Assembly: GCA_910575545.1 (NCBI GenBank)
Contig: CAJTFH010000004.1
Coordinates: 1-64,000 of the forward strand
DNA from: Bacteroidales bacterium
GTDB lineage: Bacteria; Bacteroidota; Bacteroidia; Bacteroidales; Muribaculaceae
Direction of reading: 5' to 3'
DNA length: 64,000 bases
Under the pieces are notes generated by a model. That model saw nothing but the letters and a program-made list of their open reading frames with translations, was not told the origin of the DNA and did not search any database. Below are positions 55,015 through 64,000 of this stretch, piece after piece (the stretch's first letter is position 1; the number at the start of each line of letters is the position of its first letter). The position numbers were made by a program, and so were the translations under genes.

Positions 55015-56865
55015 TCACGAGGTCTTCAATCCTTTCACAAAGAAGTAATAATACCAGAACGTATCGCCGAATTCAGGCTTGAATATCTCAAGGTTAGCCT
55101 CATCAGACAAGCCGGAATGCCGCTGCGCCATCTGCATGAACCGCGAAAAACGCTGCTCCACACGGCGCTCGATATTGAACTGGCGCCAGTCTATACTACC
55201 CTCCAAGGCGGAATACAATATGGCAGCCTCCTGATAATGAACCGGCAGCCTCTGATGATGGCGCGCATAGAGCATAAAACGGGGCCAGAATTCAGAAATA
55301 TCCTTGAGTATGAGGTTATACTGCAGCGACAGTTCCACCAGTTCGGGCGGGCCGCCGGCAAGCTGCGCAGTCAGCCGGGTAACATAGGTCTCAAGAAGCG
55401 AACCGTCACCGGCCAGCATGTTATCGTAGGCCGACAGATGCCTTATCCGGCTTAATTCACCATCCTGTTCAATCAGTCCGGGGTTATCGGCATATTCCAT
55501 ATACCGGCTTGCCATATCGCTATAGAAAAGCGTCTTCTGCAATGGTCTGAGATATTTGCGTGCGAGGGCATATTCCCCATTGAGCAGCGCACATATGGCC
55601 ATGGTTTTAAGATATTCGGCCTTTGGGCCATATTCCACCATATCTTCCATGCACCATCGGTAAGCATCGTTGACGCGTCCCAGCCGCATCAATATGTCAC
55701 GGCTGATGAACTGCCGCATGACAAATTCCGGACGTGTCGATTCATGTGGTTCATCCGCAAAACAGAAAGTAAACAGGCTGTCGCCGGCCCAACCGAGACG
55801 GTTAAGGGCAAGATGGGTCATCATACCCACAACACGCGAAGGTCGCCCCTGCTGACTGCGTGCACTTTCCACCGCCCCACGCCAGTTACCGGCTGAAATA
55901 GCCCGCCCCATATCCATCGCAACCTTAAAGTTCCCATCTTTATATTGTAGTGCCCGGACTGTCCCGATTCCGAGCAGCATGACCACACCTGACGCCATAA
56001 ACATTCTCCTTGTCCCCCCTGGCCGTGCGCCCATTCTGTAATAGGCAACCACCCCTGTGGCAAACAGCAACGCCACAACCGCATATGGAATCAACAGGCT
56101 GGTCTCATGGCTAAATAAACGGGGCAGACCGCTGGTGTAGATATTCTCCGCCATCAGCCTGTTCCCAGGCACGAAGCGGAAATATGCCACCGGGATAAAT
56201 GCCATCAGTGCCATTCCCAGAGCCACAAGCCACCAATTGCGGCGCTTGGCTATCTCAGAAACCACACAAAGCCCCACCCCCAACAACGCATAGAAACCCA
56301 GACAAGGATATCCGGCAATAGCAGCCACACAAAGCACTGCCATGCACCAAAAAACAGATGAAACAGAACGGTAGCCCCACCATACGCCCACAGCCGAGGC
56401 AAACCCCAGCACTCCGGCAAAAGCGAAACCGGGAAGTTTGAGAGTGAAAATAAGGTCGCCCAACACAACCACAGAAAGCAGCACACACGACGAAGGCAAC
56501 GACGCCATAGGGAACATCTCACCCGGCAGGCGGAATGCCTTATAAACCATAACCCATAGCCCCAACAGCATGGTAATGAAAAACGTGGCCCCCAGCCATG
56601 GATAAAAATAGAACTGCGAGAAGAAAAGCGCCACCCACGAAAGCAACCCGCCGGGAAGTTTCATGCAGTTCCAAAAATAACCGCTCGTCGGCACAAACAG
56701 AGACTGTTCCGAGATGCGCCACAGATAGCCCCCGTTCATTACGGGAAGAATCCAATAAGCGAATATTGTGAAAACAGCCATGGCAATGGCAAGCCACCAC
56801 CATGGCAGATTTCGAGTAAGAGCGGATTCGGCCCGGTTTGGCCGTATCTTTGTATTTCTGTGCAT
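55015..56865 (-). CDS. DUF6057-like polytopic membrane protein with a helical C-terminal domain
   Basis: 616 residues from the Met at 56865; upstream in-frame codons overlap the promoter. About nine to ten membrane helices lie in residues 25-330, the first loop carrying NGGYLWRISEQSLFVPTSGYF. The C-terminal 290 residues look like TPR-type helical pairs (NDAYRWCMEDMVEYGPKAEYLKTMAICALLNGEYALARKYL split over two helices). I recall this as a Bacteroidetes family of unknown function. First gene of the five-gene operon. Confidence 0.65.
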   Translation of the reverse strand: MHRNTKIRPNRAESALTRNLPWWWLAIAMAVFTIFAYWILPVMNGGYLWRISEQSLFVPTSGYFWNCMKLPGGLLSWVALFFSQFYFYPWLGATFFITMLLGLWVMVYKAFRLPGEMFPMASLPSSCVLLSVVVLGDLIFTLKLPGFAFAGVLGFASAVGVWWGYRSVSSVFWCMAVLCVAAIAGYPCLGFYALLGVGLCVVSEIAKRRNWWLVALGMALMAFIPVAYFRFVPGNRLMAENIYTSGLPRLFSHETSLLIPYAVVALLFATGVVAYYRMGARPGGTRRMFMASGVVMLLGIGTVRALQYKDGNFKVAMDMGRAISAGNWRGAVESARSQQGRPSRVVGMMTHLALNRLGWAGDSLFTFCFADEPHESTRPEFVMRQFISRDILMRLGRVNDAYRWCMEDMVEYGPKAEYLKTMAICALLNGEYALARKYLRPLQKTLFYSDMASRYMEYADNPGLIEQDGELSRIRHLSAYDNMLAGDGSLLETYVTRLTAQLAGGPPELVELSLQYNLILKDISEFWPRFMLYARHHQRLPVHYQEAAILYSALEGSIDWRQFNIERRVEQRFSRFMQMAQRHSGLSDEANLEIFKPEFGDTFWYYYFFVKGLKTS

Positions 56866-56891
56866 ATTATATCGCTGATGGTATATAGCCA

Positions 56892-56899
56892 CAAATTTA
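56892..56899 (-). promoter_or_regulatory. Promoter -7 element of the cytochrome/regulator operon (TAAATTTG)
   Basis: An exact TAnnTTTG on the minus strand, 27 bases before the chosen DUF6057-like start and just downstream of the GH43-like gene. Leader about 20 bases. Confidence 0.5.
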
Positions 56900-56927
56900 G
56901 CGATTCTCTATCGCATATCTGCAGCTT

Positions 56928-58715
56928 CTATCGCACAATAAATTTTCGTGTCAGACTGAAGGCCGAAGCGCCATTGCCGGAGCTGAAATAACAGATATAT
57001 ACCCCCTCCGGCAAAGAGGCCGGCAGACCCACAACAGTCTCACCTGCCTCCATAGCAGTAGTGACAGAGAACAGAACGCGGCCGCCACACGGCTCCACAA
57101 CACGCAATTCGGCAACATCAAGCGCCAAAGGCGAGCTGACAACCAGATGCCCCGCATCATAACTGACCTTCACTGAAGATTCCGCTATCGTGGCATCTGA
57201 CAATCCGGCGCTCTCATAAGCCTGCTGGAGGGCAATCTGCTTCAGATTATCCTCACGGTAGCCTTTCGAAAACATATCGGCAGCTTTATAATCATGAACG
57301 AAACTGTCGAAATACAGGCCGAAACGTTGCGACTCCGTTGAATTGTCAGCGGCCATGAACACAGCGCTGTTGGCCAGCTGCGAAGAACCCGACACCGTGA
57401 GCACTTTGCGGCTCTGGCAACTCTGGATCTTGTAACAACCGTCGTCCAAAAGCTCAAGACGCCACTCCTGCGATATATCATCTCTCTTCTGGGCCAGTTT
57501 CAAAGACCCGAAAGTAGACTCGAGATACAGCCCTGAAGCGACATCTGCCAAATGCCACACATAAGGATTCGATGTGGCTTCAAAACGGAAAACGACATTG
57601 GTTGCATCATTGTCATCATCAATGAAATAACCGTTCCCTTTGCTCGAGACCCAGCGGTCTGAATACTTGTCGAGCAGACGAACTTCAACACCGTCGTCAA
57701 CCATGTCGATGCGCTTGAAGCGGGTTGCGTTGTCGAAAACACTCAGATCCCAGCTGTCATGCCATTTCACAGTAGGAAAACCTGAACGGACACTCAACGG
57801 CAACCACACATATTCCGATTTCCCTCCGACATCATTCTTGTTCCAGCGGTCGCCCATATATATGTATGCCCCTTCTCGGTCGGCTACTTTAAGTATGTAG
57901 GTGCTCTGGCTCCTGTAGGTTGTAGCCGCGCCATTGTCTATGGCGAAATTCGGCCCCTCCTCCCATTCGCCGAGTATGTCGGTCGATGATGCGCTGTGGC
58001 CCGGATTGGGATCCCACCCGGAGCACTCCGAGAAGAGGGCGAAATAGGTGTCGCCAACACGCACCACCGCAGGCGCCTCAAGCCGGCGTCCTTTTAGAAT
58101 CTGGGTCTCGGTCACAGGGTTCTGCTCTGTGGTCAGGAAATCGTCTGAGAGCAGCGCTATGTTTATGTCGGTATTCATCCCTGTGGCACAGATATGATAC
58201 CCTTTGCCGTCTGGCCCTACAACGACTGTCTGGTCGCGGCTGTCGTGGCCATTGGGTCTGAACGTGCTTTCAAACTGGTAATCGCCGTCGACTTTATCGG
58301 CCGACGCCACACACACGCGCGCCTCGCCATAGCCCAGGCCATTCTCCCAGTGGATATACATCACCCATTTCCCCGTTTTCTCATTATAAACAACTTTCGG
58401 ACGTTCAAGAATGCATTTCCCTGTTTCCGGATCAAACGCCTGCGAGGCCTTGAACACAAGCCCATGACGAGTCCAGTCATACAGATTGGTCGAAGTGTAA
58501 CAGCTTATGCCATTGCTGGTGCTTCCGGTGCGGTCTTCACCGAACCAGTAATACGTGCCCCCGTCATATACCACACAGCATCCATGGGCATTGATATGGG
58601 AGCCCTTGACATCGCTCCAGGGTTCTCCCGGAGTGAAACTGCTGCGCGCGCCGGCATTCAAGGCAACCGAGCCGGCCAGGATTGAACCCAGCAAGAATGG
58701 AGATAATCTCTTCAT
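56928..58715 (-). CDS. Secreted GH43-like glycosidase with a ricin-type domain
   Basis: 595 residues. The signal peptide is residues 1-23. A five-bladed propeller (about 30-330) opens with INAHGCCVVYDGGTYYWFGEDR and has RPKVVYNEKTGKWVMYIHWE, LEAPAVVRVGDTYFALFSECSGW and YRSQSTYILKV, resembling the exo-beta-1,3-galactanase-like GH43 subgroup. Residues 345-460 look like a beta-trefoil (ricin-type) carbohydrate-binding domain, and the last 75 residues form a sorting-type domain. The substrate is unproved; a galactan or arabinogalactan side chain is a guess from the subgroup. Preceded by the terminator at 58743-58790. Confidence 0.75.
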   Translation of the reverse strand: MKRLSPFLLGSILAGSVALNAGARSSFTPGEPWSDVKGSHINAHGCCVVYDGGTYYWFGEDRTGSTSNGISCYTSTNLYDWTRHGLVFKASQAFDPETGKCILERPKVVYNEKTGKWVMYIHWENGLGYGEARVCVASADKVDGDYQFESTFRPNGHDSRDQTVVVGPDGKGYHICATGMNTDINIALLSDDFLTTEQNPVTETQILKGRRLEAPAVVRVGDTYFALFSECSGWDPNPGHSASSTDILGEWEEGPNFAIDNGAATTYRSQSTYILKVADREGAYIYMGDRWNKNDVGGKSEYVWLPLSVRSGFPTVKWHDSWDLSVFDNATRFKRIDMVDDGVEVRLLDKYSDRWVSSKGNGYFIDDDNDATNVVFRFEATSNPYVWHLADVASGLYLESTFGSLKLAQKRDDISQEWRLELLDDGCYKIQSCQSRKVLTVSGSSQLANSAVFMAADNSTESQRFGLYFDSFVHDYKAADMFSKGYREDNLKQIALQQAYESAGLSDATIAESSVKVSYDAGHLVVSSPLALDVAELRVVEPCGGRVLFSVTTAMEAGETVVGLPASLPEGVYICYFSSGNGASAFSLTRKFIVR

Positions 58716-58742
58716 TTCTAATTTTACTTATACAGATCTATC

Positions 58743-58790
58743 AAAAAGCGGGTGAGCCCATTGTAGAAGCAACAGTCCTCACCCGCCTTT
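58743..58790 (-). terminator. Rho-independent terminator of the duplicated surface-protein gene
   Basis: Stem GCGGGTGAG (58748-58756) with CTCACCCGC (58778-58786). On the minus strand it is followed by five T. It lies between two minus-strand genes, so the GH43-like gene probably has its own promoter. Confidence 0.75.
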
Positions 58791-58799
58791 CCTTAGAAA

Positions 58800-61700
58800 T
58801 TAGTACACAAACCTTATTGATTTAACACCATTGTCCATGCGGAGCACAGCCACGTATATGCCATGTTCCGGAAGATCGATGGTGGCGCCGGCAGCGTAGG
58901 CCCTACGTGACACCACACTGCGTCCGAGCGGATCAAACACATCCACCTCAATCTCCGACGGGATATTAAGAACTGTGAAACCATCGGCATTGGTGGTAAG
59001 CACTGCGTCTTTGAGCGCCTCCACTTCATCAAGGGCATCAACGTCATCGCCGAAGCCTGGCGACAAAGGTGCATAGGCACCCGTCACATCATATGCGAAA
59101 TAGCCAAGTTCACTGTTGGAATTATCAAAACCAACAAGCTGGTCGAGAGTGCGGGCTTTCCCTGTCAGCACCATGTTGTCGACAAGGAATGCAACCGGAT
59201 TGGAACCCCAGCCGCCACCGTTGAGGAAGCGCTCATTATGGAGAATCACTTTAATCTGGCGGCAGTCGGCAGAAGCGGTATAGTCAAGGCCATAAGGCTC
59301 CATGCCCTCCTCGTTGGTGATGGTAACCGAGTTACCTTTGCTGCTGTTCTGAACCTCCTGGATTTTCACAGAACTCATGTTCGTGCCGCTCTTCTTGTCC
59401 ATACCACCTTGGGCGAGGAATGAAAGCGAGTAAGTCTCACCCGGAACGACATCGACAATCTGCGACACAGTGCCCGAACCCCAGCCGTCATTCCAGTTGT
59501 AACGCTGCAGTTTCATAACATGGTTGTTATGGTCGAATGTGTTGTCAATCTCAAAAGGAACAACATCGTATGTGCAGTTATAACGGTCGATAGGATCAAC
59601 AATCCATCCCTGCACCTGGTTGAGCAGACCGTCTTCACGGTAATTGTATTCTCCCTCGAAATCTGCGTTCTTCAGGAGGTTCTCGCTTATCTCGCCGTCG
59701 GCTACTGCCCATCCGGCCTGGTGGCCATAGTCTTCAGCACGCAGAGTGGCATATAGCAACCCGTCGCGGTAAGCCATGATACGGCGGTCTGAGGTCATGG
59801 CAAAACGGTAAACATGCATAAGCCCGTCGTTGTTATAGAACAGCTTCGAACCACCGGTGCCCGCAGTAGCCGGATTCTGTATGCTGATTTTGCTGGTACC
59901 GTTATAGATGCTTATCGCCTCAGGTTCGATACATGCCTTAAAGGCCGCATCTGACGAAGTAACCGCATAAACATCAACCTTTGAATTCCCCTTGGTGAGT
60001 TTGGCCGAGAATTCCACCGTATAGCCGGCTTCACCAGGATTGAACCCGTCAGCAAGACTGTGTGAAAATTGGGGGTCTTTGCCACCGGCGAAGACCGGAG
60101 AGTCATTGATAATCTTCTGCTCCAAGGCACTCCCCTCTCCGACGAGATCGACATATGCACGAGTGTCGCCTGAGCGCAGCACAAGTCGGCCTTCGGTCTT
60201 AGGCATAGTGCTCAGGAGGGTGACAGTCACTTCTCCATCGGAATCGGCCGACAGCTCCTCAGGGAACACGCTAAAGCCGGCAGGTGCGGTCACAGACACT
60301 TTCCCGGCCGAAACAAGATTGGCAATCTTCACCGCCAGAGTTTTGCTCGAACCGGTGCCTGTTATGACAACACGCTCCTCCGACGGAACAATCACCGGAG
60401 TCAGAGGTGCGTATGCCCCGGTGGCGTCGTAGGTGAAATATTCAAGGGTTGCGTCGCTGTTGTTGAACCCTACGAATTGGTCGAGCACACGGCTCTTGCC
60501 CGAGAGCGACATCTCGTCAACCAGGAAATCGACAGGATCCGAACCCCATCCGCCACCGTTGAGGAAACGCTCGTTGTGAAGCACCACCTTAATCTGGCGG
60601 CAATCGGCAGAGGTAGTGTAATCCAGTCCGTAGGGTTTCATACCCTCCTCATTGGTCACTGTCACTGAAGCGCCCTTAGTGTTATCCTGCACTTCCTGGA
60701 TTTTGATGGAGCTCATGTTTGTGCCGCTCTTCTTATCCATGCCTCCACCTGCGAGACACGACAGGCTGTAGGTTTCACCGGGTGCGACATCGACAATCTG
60801 CGACACTGTGCCTGCGCCCCAGCCGTCGTTCCAGTTGTAACGTTTCAGTTTCATCACATGATTGTCCTGGTCAAGCTCCTTGTTGATTTGCTTGTTTATG
60901 ACATCATATGTGCAGTTATATTGGTCGATCGGATCAACAATCCACCCTTCAACCCGGCTGAGCAGTGTGTCAGGTTCGCGGTAGTTGAATTCACCTTCGA
61001 AATTCGAGTTCTTCAGAAGATTTTCCGAAAGCTCGCCGTCGGCCACAGCCCAGGTTTTCTGGTTGCCGTAGTCGGCAGCACGCAGTGTGCTGTAATGCAC
61101 TCCGTCGCGGTAAGCCATGATGCGGCGGTCTGACGTCATGACAAAACGGAATGTATGCGCCAGCCCGTCGTTGTTATAAAACAGTTTCTTACCCCCGGCG
61201 GCACTCGACGAAGGATTGGGGATGTTAATCTTCGAATCGCCGTTGTAGATGCTGATGGCCTGAGGTTCAACACAGGCCTTGAATGCAGCCCCTGCGGTTG
61301 TGACAGCCTCCACATCGAAAGCCGATTTCTTGCTGTCGAGTTTCACGCGGAATTCAACAGTATAGCCCTCTTCGGTCGGGTTGAAATCGTTCTGGCGGAA
61401 ACTGTTGTCTTTGCCGGTATAGGCCGGATTCTCATTCAACGCCTTCTGTTGGAGCGGAGAGCCGTTTCCAACAAAATTAACATAGGCGCGGTAATCGCCC
61501 GACCTGAGAATCACCTTACCGGTTGTTGTCGGAAGAGTGCTCAGCAGCGTCACCGAGACTTTGATGTTTTTGGCTTTTGCCGGAAGTTCGTTGGGGAAAA
61601 CCTCAAATCCCGGCGTAGCGGTCAGTTTGATAGCTTCTGGCAGATTCTCGGCGTTGACAGTGAACGTTGTCGAGTTGCCTGTGCCGTTAATCACATACGG

Positions 61701-61835
61701 TGAATTCACGGCTGCCGCCCTTGCCACCGCAGCTGCTGTCGAACCAAGGGTTACCACAGGGGTAGCCCCCAAAGCACTCCCTCCGGCCAGGAGGGAAAGC
61801 GTCAACAGCACCACCTTGCAATAGTTTTTCTTCAT
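58800..61835 (-). CDS. Secreted protein made of two tandem 447-residue modules
   Basis: 1011 residues. A signal peptide (1-23), then two clearly related modules at about 45-490 and 490-935, and a sorting-type C-terminus (VDVFDPLGRSVVS, GIYVAVLRMDNG). Each module has an Ig-like part ending in LRSGD-RAYV, a jelly-roll (LamG-like) part with LFYNNDGL and MTSDRRIMAYRDG, and a carbohydrate-binding-like part beginning NLLKN-FEGE with RYNWNDGWG. The two copies of the MTSDRRIMAYRDG codons are 1,341 bases apart. Probably a glycan-binding or adhesive surface protein; no catalytic motif is visible. Confidence 0.75.
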   Translation of the reverse strand: MKKNYCKVVLLTLSLLAGGSALGATPVVTLGSTAAAVARAAAVNSPYVINGTGNSTTFTVNAENLPEAIKLTATPGFEVFPNELPAKAKNIKVSVTLLSTLPTTTGKVILRSGDYRAYVNFVGNGSPLQQKALNENPAYTGKDNSFRQNDFNPTEEGYTVEFRVKLDSKKSAFDVEAVTTAGAAFKACVEPQAISIYNGDSKINIPNPSSSAAGGKKLFYNNDGLAHTFRFVMTSDRRIMAYRDGVHYSTLRAADYGNQKTWAVADGELSENLLKNSNFEGEFNYREPDTLLSRVEGWIVDPIDQYNCTYDVINKQINKELDQDNHVMKLKRYNWNDGWGAGTVSQIVDVAPGETYSLSCLAGGGMDKKSGTNMSSIKIQEVQDNTKGASVTVTNEEGMKPYGLDYTTSADCRQIKVVLHNERFLNGGGWGSDPVDFLVDEMSLSGKSRVLDQFVGFNNSDATLEYFTYDATGAYAPLTPVIVPSEERVVITGTGSSKTLAVKIANLVSAGKVSVTAPAGFSVFPEELSADSDGEVTVTLLSTMPKTEGRLVLRSGDTRAYVDLVGEGSALEQKIINDSPVFAGGKDPQFSHSLADGFNPGEAGYTVEFSAKLTKGNSKVDVYAVTSSDAAFKACIEPEAISIYNGTSKISIQNPATAGTGGSKLFYNNDGLMHVYRFAMTSDRRIMAYRDGLLYATLRAEDYGHQAGWAVADGEISENLLKNADFEGEYNYREDGLLNQVQGWIVDPIDRYNCTYDVVPFEIDNTFDHNNHVMKLQRYNWNDGWGSGTVSQIVDVVPGETYSLSFLAQGGMDKKSGTNMSSVKIQEVQNSSKGNSVTITNEEGMEPYGLDYTASADCRQIKVILHNERFLNGGGWGSNPVAFLVDNMVLTGKARTLDQLVGFDNSNSELGYFAYDVTGAYAPLSPGFGDDVDALDEVEALKDAVLTTNADGFTVLNIPSEIEVDVFDPLGRSVVSRRAYAAGATIDLPEHGIYVAVLRMDNGVKSIRFVY

Positions 61836-61950
61836 GTCGATTTGGTTGATGATTATTATGTCTGTTTTTCGGTATGATATATACCTTGTCTGTTTCAGAA
61901 ATGATGCCGGAGGGTTTATGCACTCAAGGCTTGCAAACCGGTCAGTAGTG

Positions 61951-61958
61951 CAAAATTA
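61951..61958 (-). promoter_or_regulatory. Promoter -7 element (TAATTTTG)
   Basis: On the minus strand, predicting a start near 61945 and a leader of about 110 bases for the duplicated surface-protein gene. Confidence 0.5.
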
Positions 61959-62005
61959 ACCAGGAGACATATCCCAACGGTATAAAATTGGTTCAAAAAG
62001 GTAGA

Positions 62006-62048
62006 AAATGGCGCAAGGCCTTGCTTCGAATGCGGTCTTGCGCCATTT
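62006..62048 (-). terminator. Terminator of the FIVAR-repeat gene
   Basis: A 12-bp stem (62006-62017 with 62037-62048). On the minus strand the stem runs into TTTT. It lies 35 bases past the stop codon. Confidence 0.75.
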
Positions 62049-62082
62049 CCCTATAGCGTATCCACGGTTAGAACCGCAGGGA

Positions 62083-64000
62083 TCAACGTACTACGACCAC
62101 ACGGTTGAAGGCCACACCTTCTCCGGCAACGGCCACCACATAACGGCCAGCCATCAGGCTGATGACAACTTCGCCCTGTGCCTTTTCAGCAGCCACCAGA
62201 CGGCCGTCGAGACCGTAGACATTAACCAATGCCCCTTGGGGAAGACCGGAAATATTCAAAACTCCATTTGCGGTGCGGATATCGACTCCCTCGGCATTCA
62301 CCCCCTCTATACCGGCAACCCAACCGGCGAGAGTCAATGCCTTGTAGAGATTGTCATACGCCTTCTTTATATCATTCTTGGTCTGGTTGTCGGCATCAGC
62401 CACAACATCTTTCGCTGCCTCGAGATACATTGCCACAAGGTCATCATCGCATCCTGCCGCAACAAATGCCTCTGCCGACGCAATCAAAGCGTTGATGTCG
62501 GTCAGGTCGTGGGCCGGAATAACCGCTCCCTTGAATGTTTCAACGGCATCTTTAAGCGAAGCCACTGCGGCTATCATATCAGCCTGTGCCGAAGCCTCTC
62601 CGTCAAGGACCGCCTGTGCCGAAGCGATTGCCGACTCAAGGGCGCCAATTGCCGACTGGGGATAATCGCCGGGGGTCATGCCCACTGTGGCGTCATCAAG
62701 CAGGGCCTGAGCCGCAGCAATTGAAGCGTCAAGACCTGTGCTGGCAATGACAGCAGTGGTGAATGTTGATGTAGCTTCGGCAAGTCTGGTTACCTCGGCA
62801 TCTACCGAACCCTGGTTCACAGCTGCACGGTCCATGCCTTCAGCTGCAGCTATCGCTCCGCTCAATGCATCAACCACAGCCTTGGGACATTCCCCTTCAG
62901 CATCTCCGATCACGGTAACTTTAGCCAGCGAAGCCTTGGCTGTTGCAATTGCAGCATCAAGAGCCTGGAAATCGATTGTAACCAATGCCTTATCGAGAGT
63001 CTTCATTGCTTCTGTCAAAGCGGTTGCAGCGGCAGTCACCTCTTCCTGGGTCTTGCTCTTGTCGGCTTCAACATCTTTGGCGGCGGCGAGAGCTTCCTTG
63101 AATCCGTCAATGGCCTCCTGGCTATACTGGCCCTGGAAATCACCTGCAACAAGATTCTGATAAGCCTCTCCTTCAGCTTTGGCGATTGCATTGCGCAGCG
63201 GTGTGCGGTCAACAGCAACTGCACCTGAAACAAATGCATTGCGTGCATCGATAAGACCTTGCAGGTCGGCTACAACAGGCGTGCTTATGGCTTTGGCAGC
63301 ATCTATGGCAGATTTGAACGCATCGATAACTTCTTGCGGACGCTGGCCCTGGTTATCGCAGACATTATCTTTTTCAGCTTCATAGAGGGCCTCACAGCTC
63401 ATAACATAGTCGTTGAGAACATCAGCCACCGGCTGAACTTCAGTGTTACCTTTGAAATCTTCAATAGCCTGTTCAACCTCGGCGGTGAGAGCATCGCAAG
63501 CCTCCTGTTCGCTCACTTCACCGGCCTGTGCCTCATAATCATCCATAAGAGCCTGGAAGGCTTCGATAGCAGACATGTAGTATTGGCCGATTTCAACGCC
63601 GACCTCAGCTCCGGCGGCCTTTTCACGGCCTGCGGCTATAGCAGCTTCGAGGTTGTCTTTTATCACTGTGTTGGGATTATCCTCAAATTCCGTGCGGGCC
63701 TTGTTCAGTGCTTCTGTTGCAGCGTCTGCCTCTTCCTGGCTGATACCTGCAAGAGCCTCGGCTTTATCGATTTCTGCCTGGAAGGCATCGCACTTTGCAT
63801 CGCTCCACTGCCCCACAGCATTCCCACGGTCGATATTTTTCAAAGTGTTTTTAGCAGTTGCAATCGCAATCTCGAGCATGCCGAGATTGGGGTCATTGGC
63901 AGCATCAACACGCATCATACGTCCCTGATGGGCTATGTTGCCTTTGTCAAGAGACTGGAACGCCATATTGTTGCCACTCGAGAATGTCATAACAGAAGTG
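62083..64000 (-). CDS. FIVAR-repeat surface protein, N-terminus beyond the window
   Basis: At least 638 codons; the frame stays open through position 64000, and no signal peptide is seen, so the true start lies to the right. The visible part is about seven Ala/Glu/Asp-rich helical repeats of 70-75 residues with the FIVAR pattern (A-x-A-x...YS/PQ-A-I-x-x-F/L-x-x-A-I-x-x-A), for example GQYSQEAIDGFKEALAAAKD and GDYPQSAIGALESAIASAQA. It ends in a sorting-type domain (VNVYGLDGRLVAAEK, AGRYVVAVAG). Such repeats act as spacers or sugar-binding modules in secreted proteins. The residues at the right edge look like the end of another domain. Confidence 0.75.
   Translation of the reverse strand, partial: TSVMTFSSGNNMAFQSLDKGNIAHQGRMMRVDAANDPNLGMLEIAIATAKNTLKNIDRGNAVGQWSDAKCDAFQAEIDKAEALAGISQEEADAATEALNKARTEFEDNPNTVIKDNLEAAIAAGREKAAGAEVGVEIGQYYMSAIEAFQALMDDYEAQAGEVSEQEACDALTAEVEQAIEDFKGNTEVQPVADVLNDYVMSCEALYEAEKDNVCDNQGQRPQEVIDAFKSAIDAAKAISTPVVADLQGLIDARNAFVSGAVAVDRTPLRNAIAKAEGEAYQNLVAGDFQGQYSQEAIDGFKEALAAAKDVEADKSKTQEEVTAAATALTEAMKTLDKALVTIDFQALDAAIATAKASLAKVTVIGDAEGECPKAVVDALSGAIAAAEGMDRAAVNQGSVDAEVTRLAEATSTFTTAVIASTGLDASIAAAQALLDDATVGMTPGDYPQSAIGALESAIASAQAVLDGEASAQADMIAAVASLKDAVETFKGAVIPAHDLTDINALIASAEAFVAAGCDDDLVAMYLEAAKDVVADADNQTKNDIKKAYDNLYKALTLAGWVAGIEGVNAEGVDIRTANGVLNISGLPQGALVNVYGLDGRLVAAEKAQGEVVISLMAGRYVVAVAGEGVAFNRVVVVR

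Overview
The window reads as a contiguous piece of a Bacteroidales chromosome, most likely from a gut Muribaculaceae-like genus; the family assignment is inference. The evidence is the many promoters with the Bacteroidetes -7 element TAnnTTTG, the neighbourhoods parE-coaD-S41 protease, phoH-purC-menG and ruvB-flippase, a GH57/glycosyltransferase/debranching glycogen cluster, a propeller/AraC regulator of hybrid two-component type, and many secreted proteins ending in a short beta-rich sorting-type domain. I found no tRNA, rRNA, CRISPR array, transposase or phage gene.

Layout. 0.2-6.3 kb: topoisomerase IV subunit B, CoaD, a tail-specific protease and a long-chain acyl-CoA synthetase. 6.4-6.8 kb: a tiny secreted protein. 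6.9-11.6 kb: a minus-strand glycogen operon (debranching enzyme, glycosyltransferase, GH57 protein). 12.1-16.4 kb: TadA and an AddA/RecB-like helicase-nuclease. 16.6-19.4 kb: phoH, purC, menG. 19.7-23.3 kb: pyruvate:ferredoxin oxidoreductase. 23.5-30.4 kb: a glycine cleavage operon carrying its own lipoate ligase and lipoamide dehydrogenase. 30.5-33.1 kb: ruvB and a polysaccharide flippase.

Between about 33.1 and 47.9 kb the + strand changes from C-rich to G-rich and then back. This island holds lpxB, a beta-helix lipoprotein, a broken gingipain-family gene, two leucine-rich-repeat surface proteins, dnaX, malate dehydrogenase, a periplasmic choloylglycine-hydrolase-family acylase, a Kup potassium transporter and a glycosyltransferase. 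The pattern suggests an inverted or inserted segment.

48.1-56.9 kb is a tightly packed minus-strand operon of five genes: a DUF6057-like membrane protein, a beta-propeller lipoprotein with a CxxCH heme motif, a transmembrane AraC regulator with no kinase or receiver domain, a double RidA/chorismatase-like protein, and a CcsA-type heme-handling protein. This is the most interesting part of the window: it looks like a self-contained envelope cytochrome system with its own regulator. 56.9-64.0 kb holds three large secreted proteins (GH43-like, a tandemly duplicated adhesin-like protein, and a FIVAR-repeat protein cut off by the right edge).
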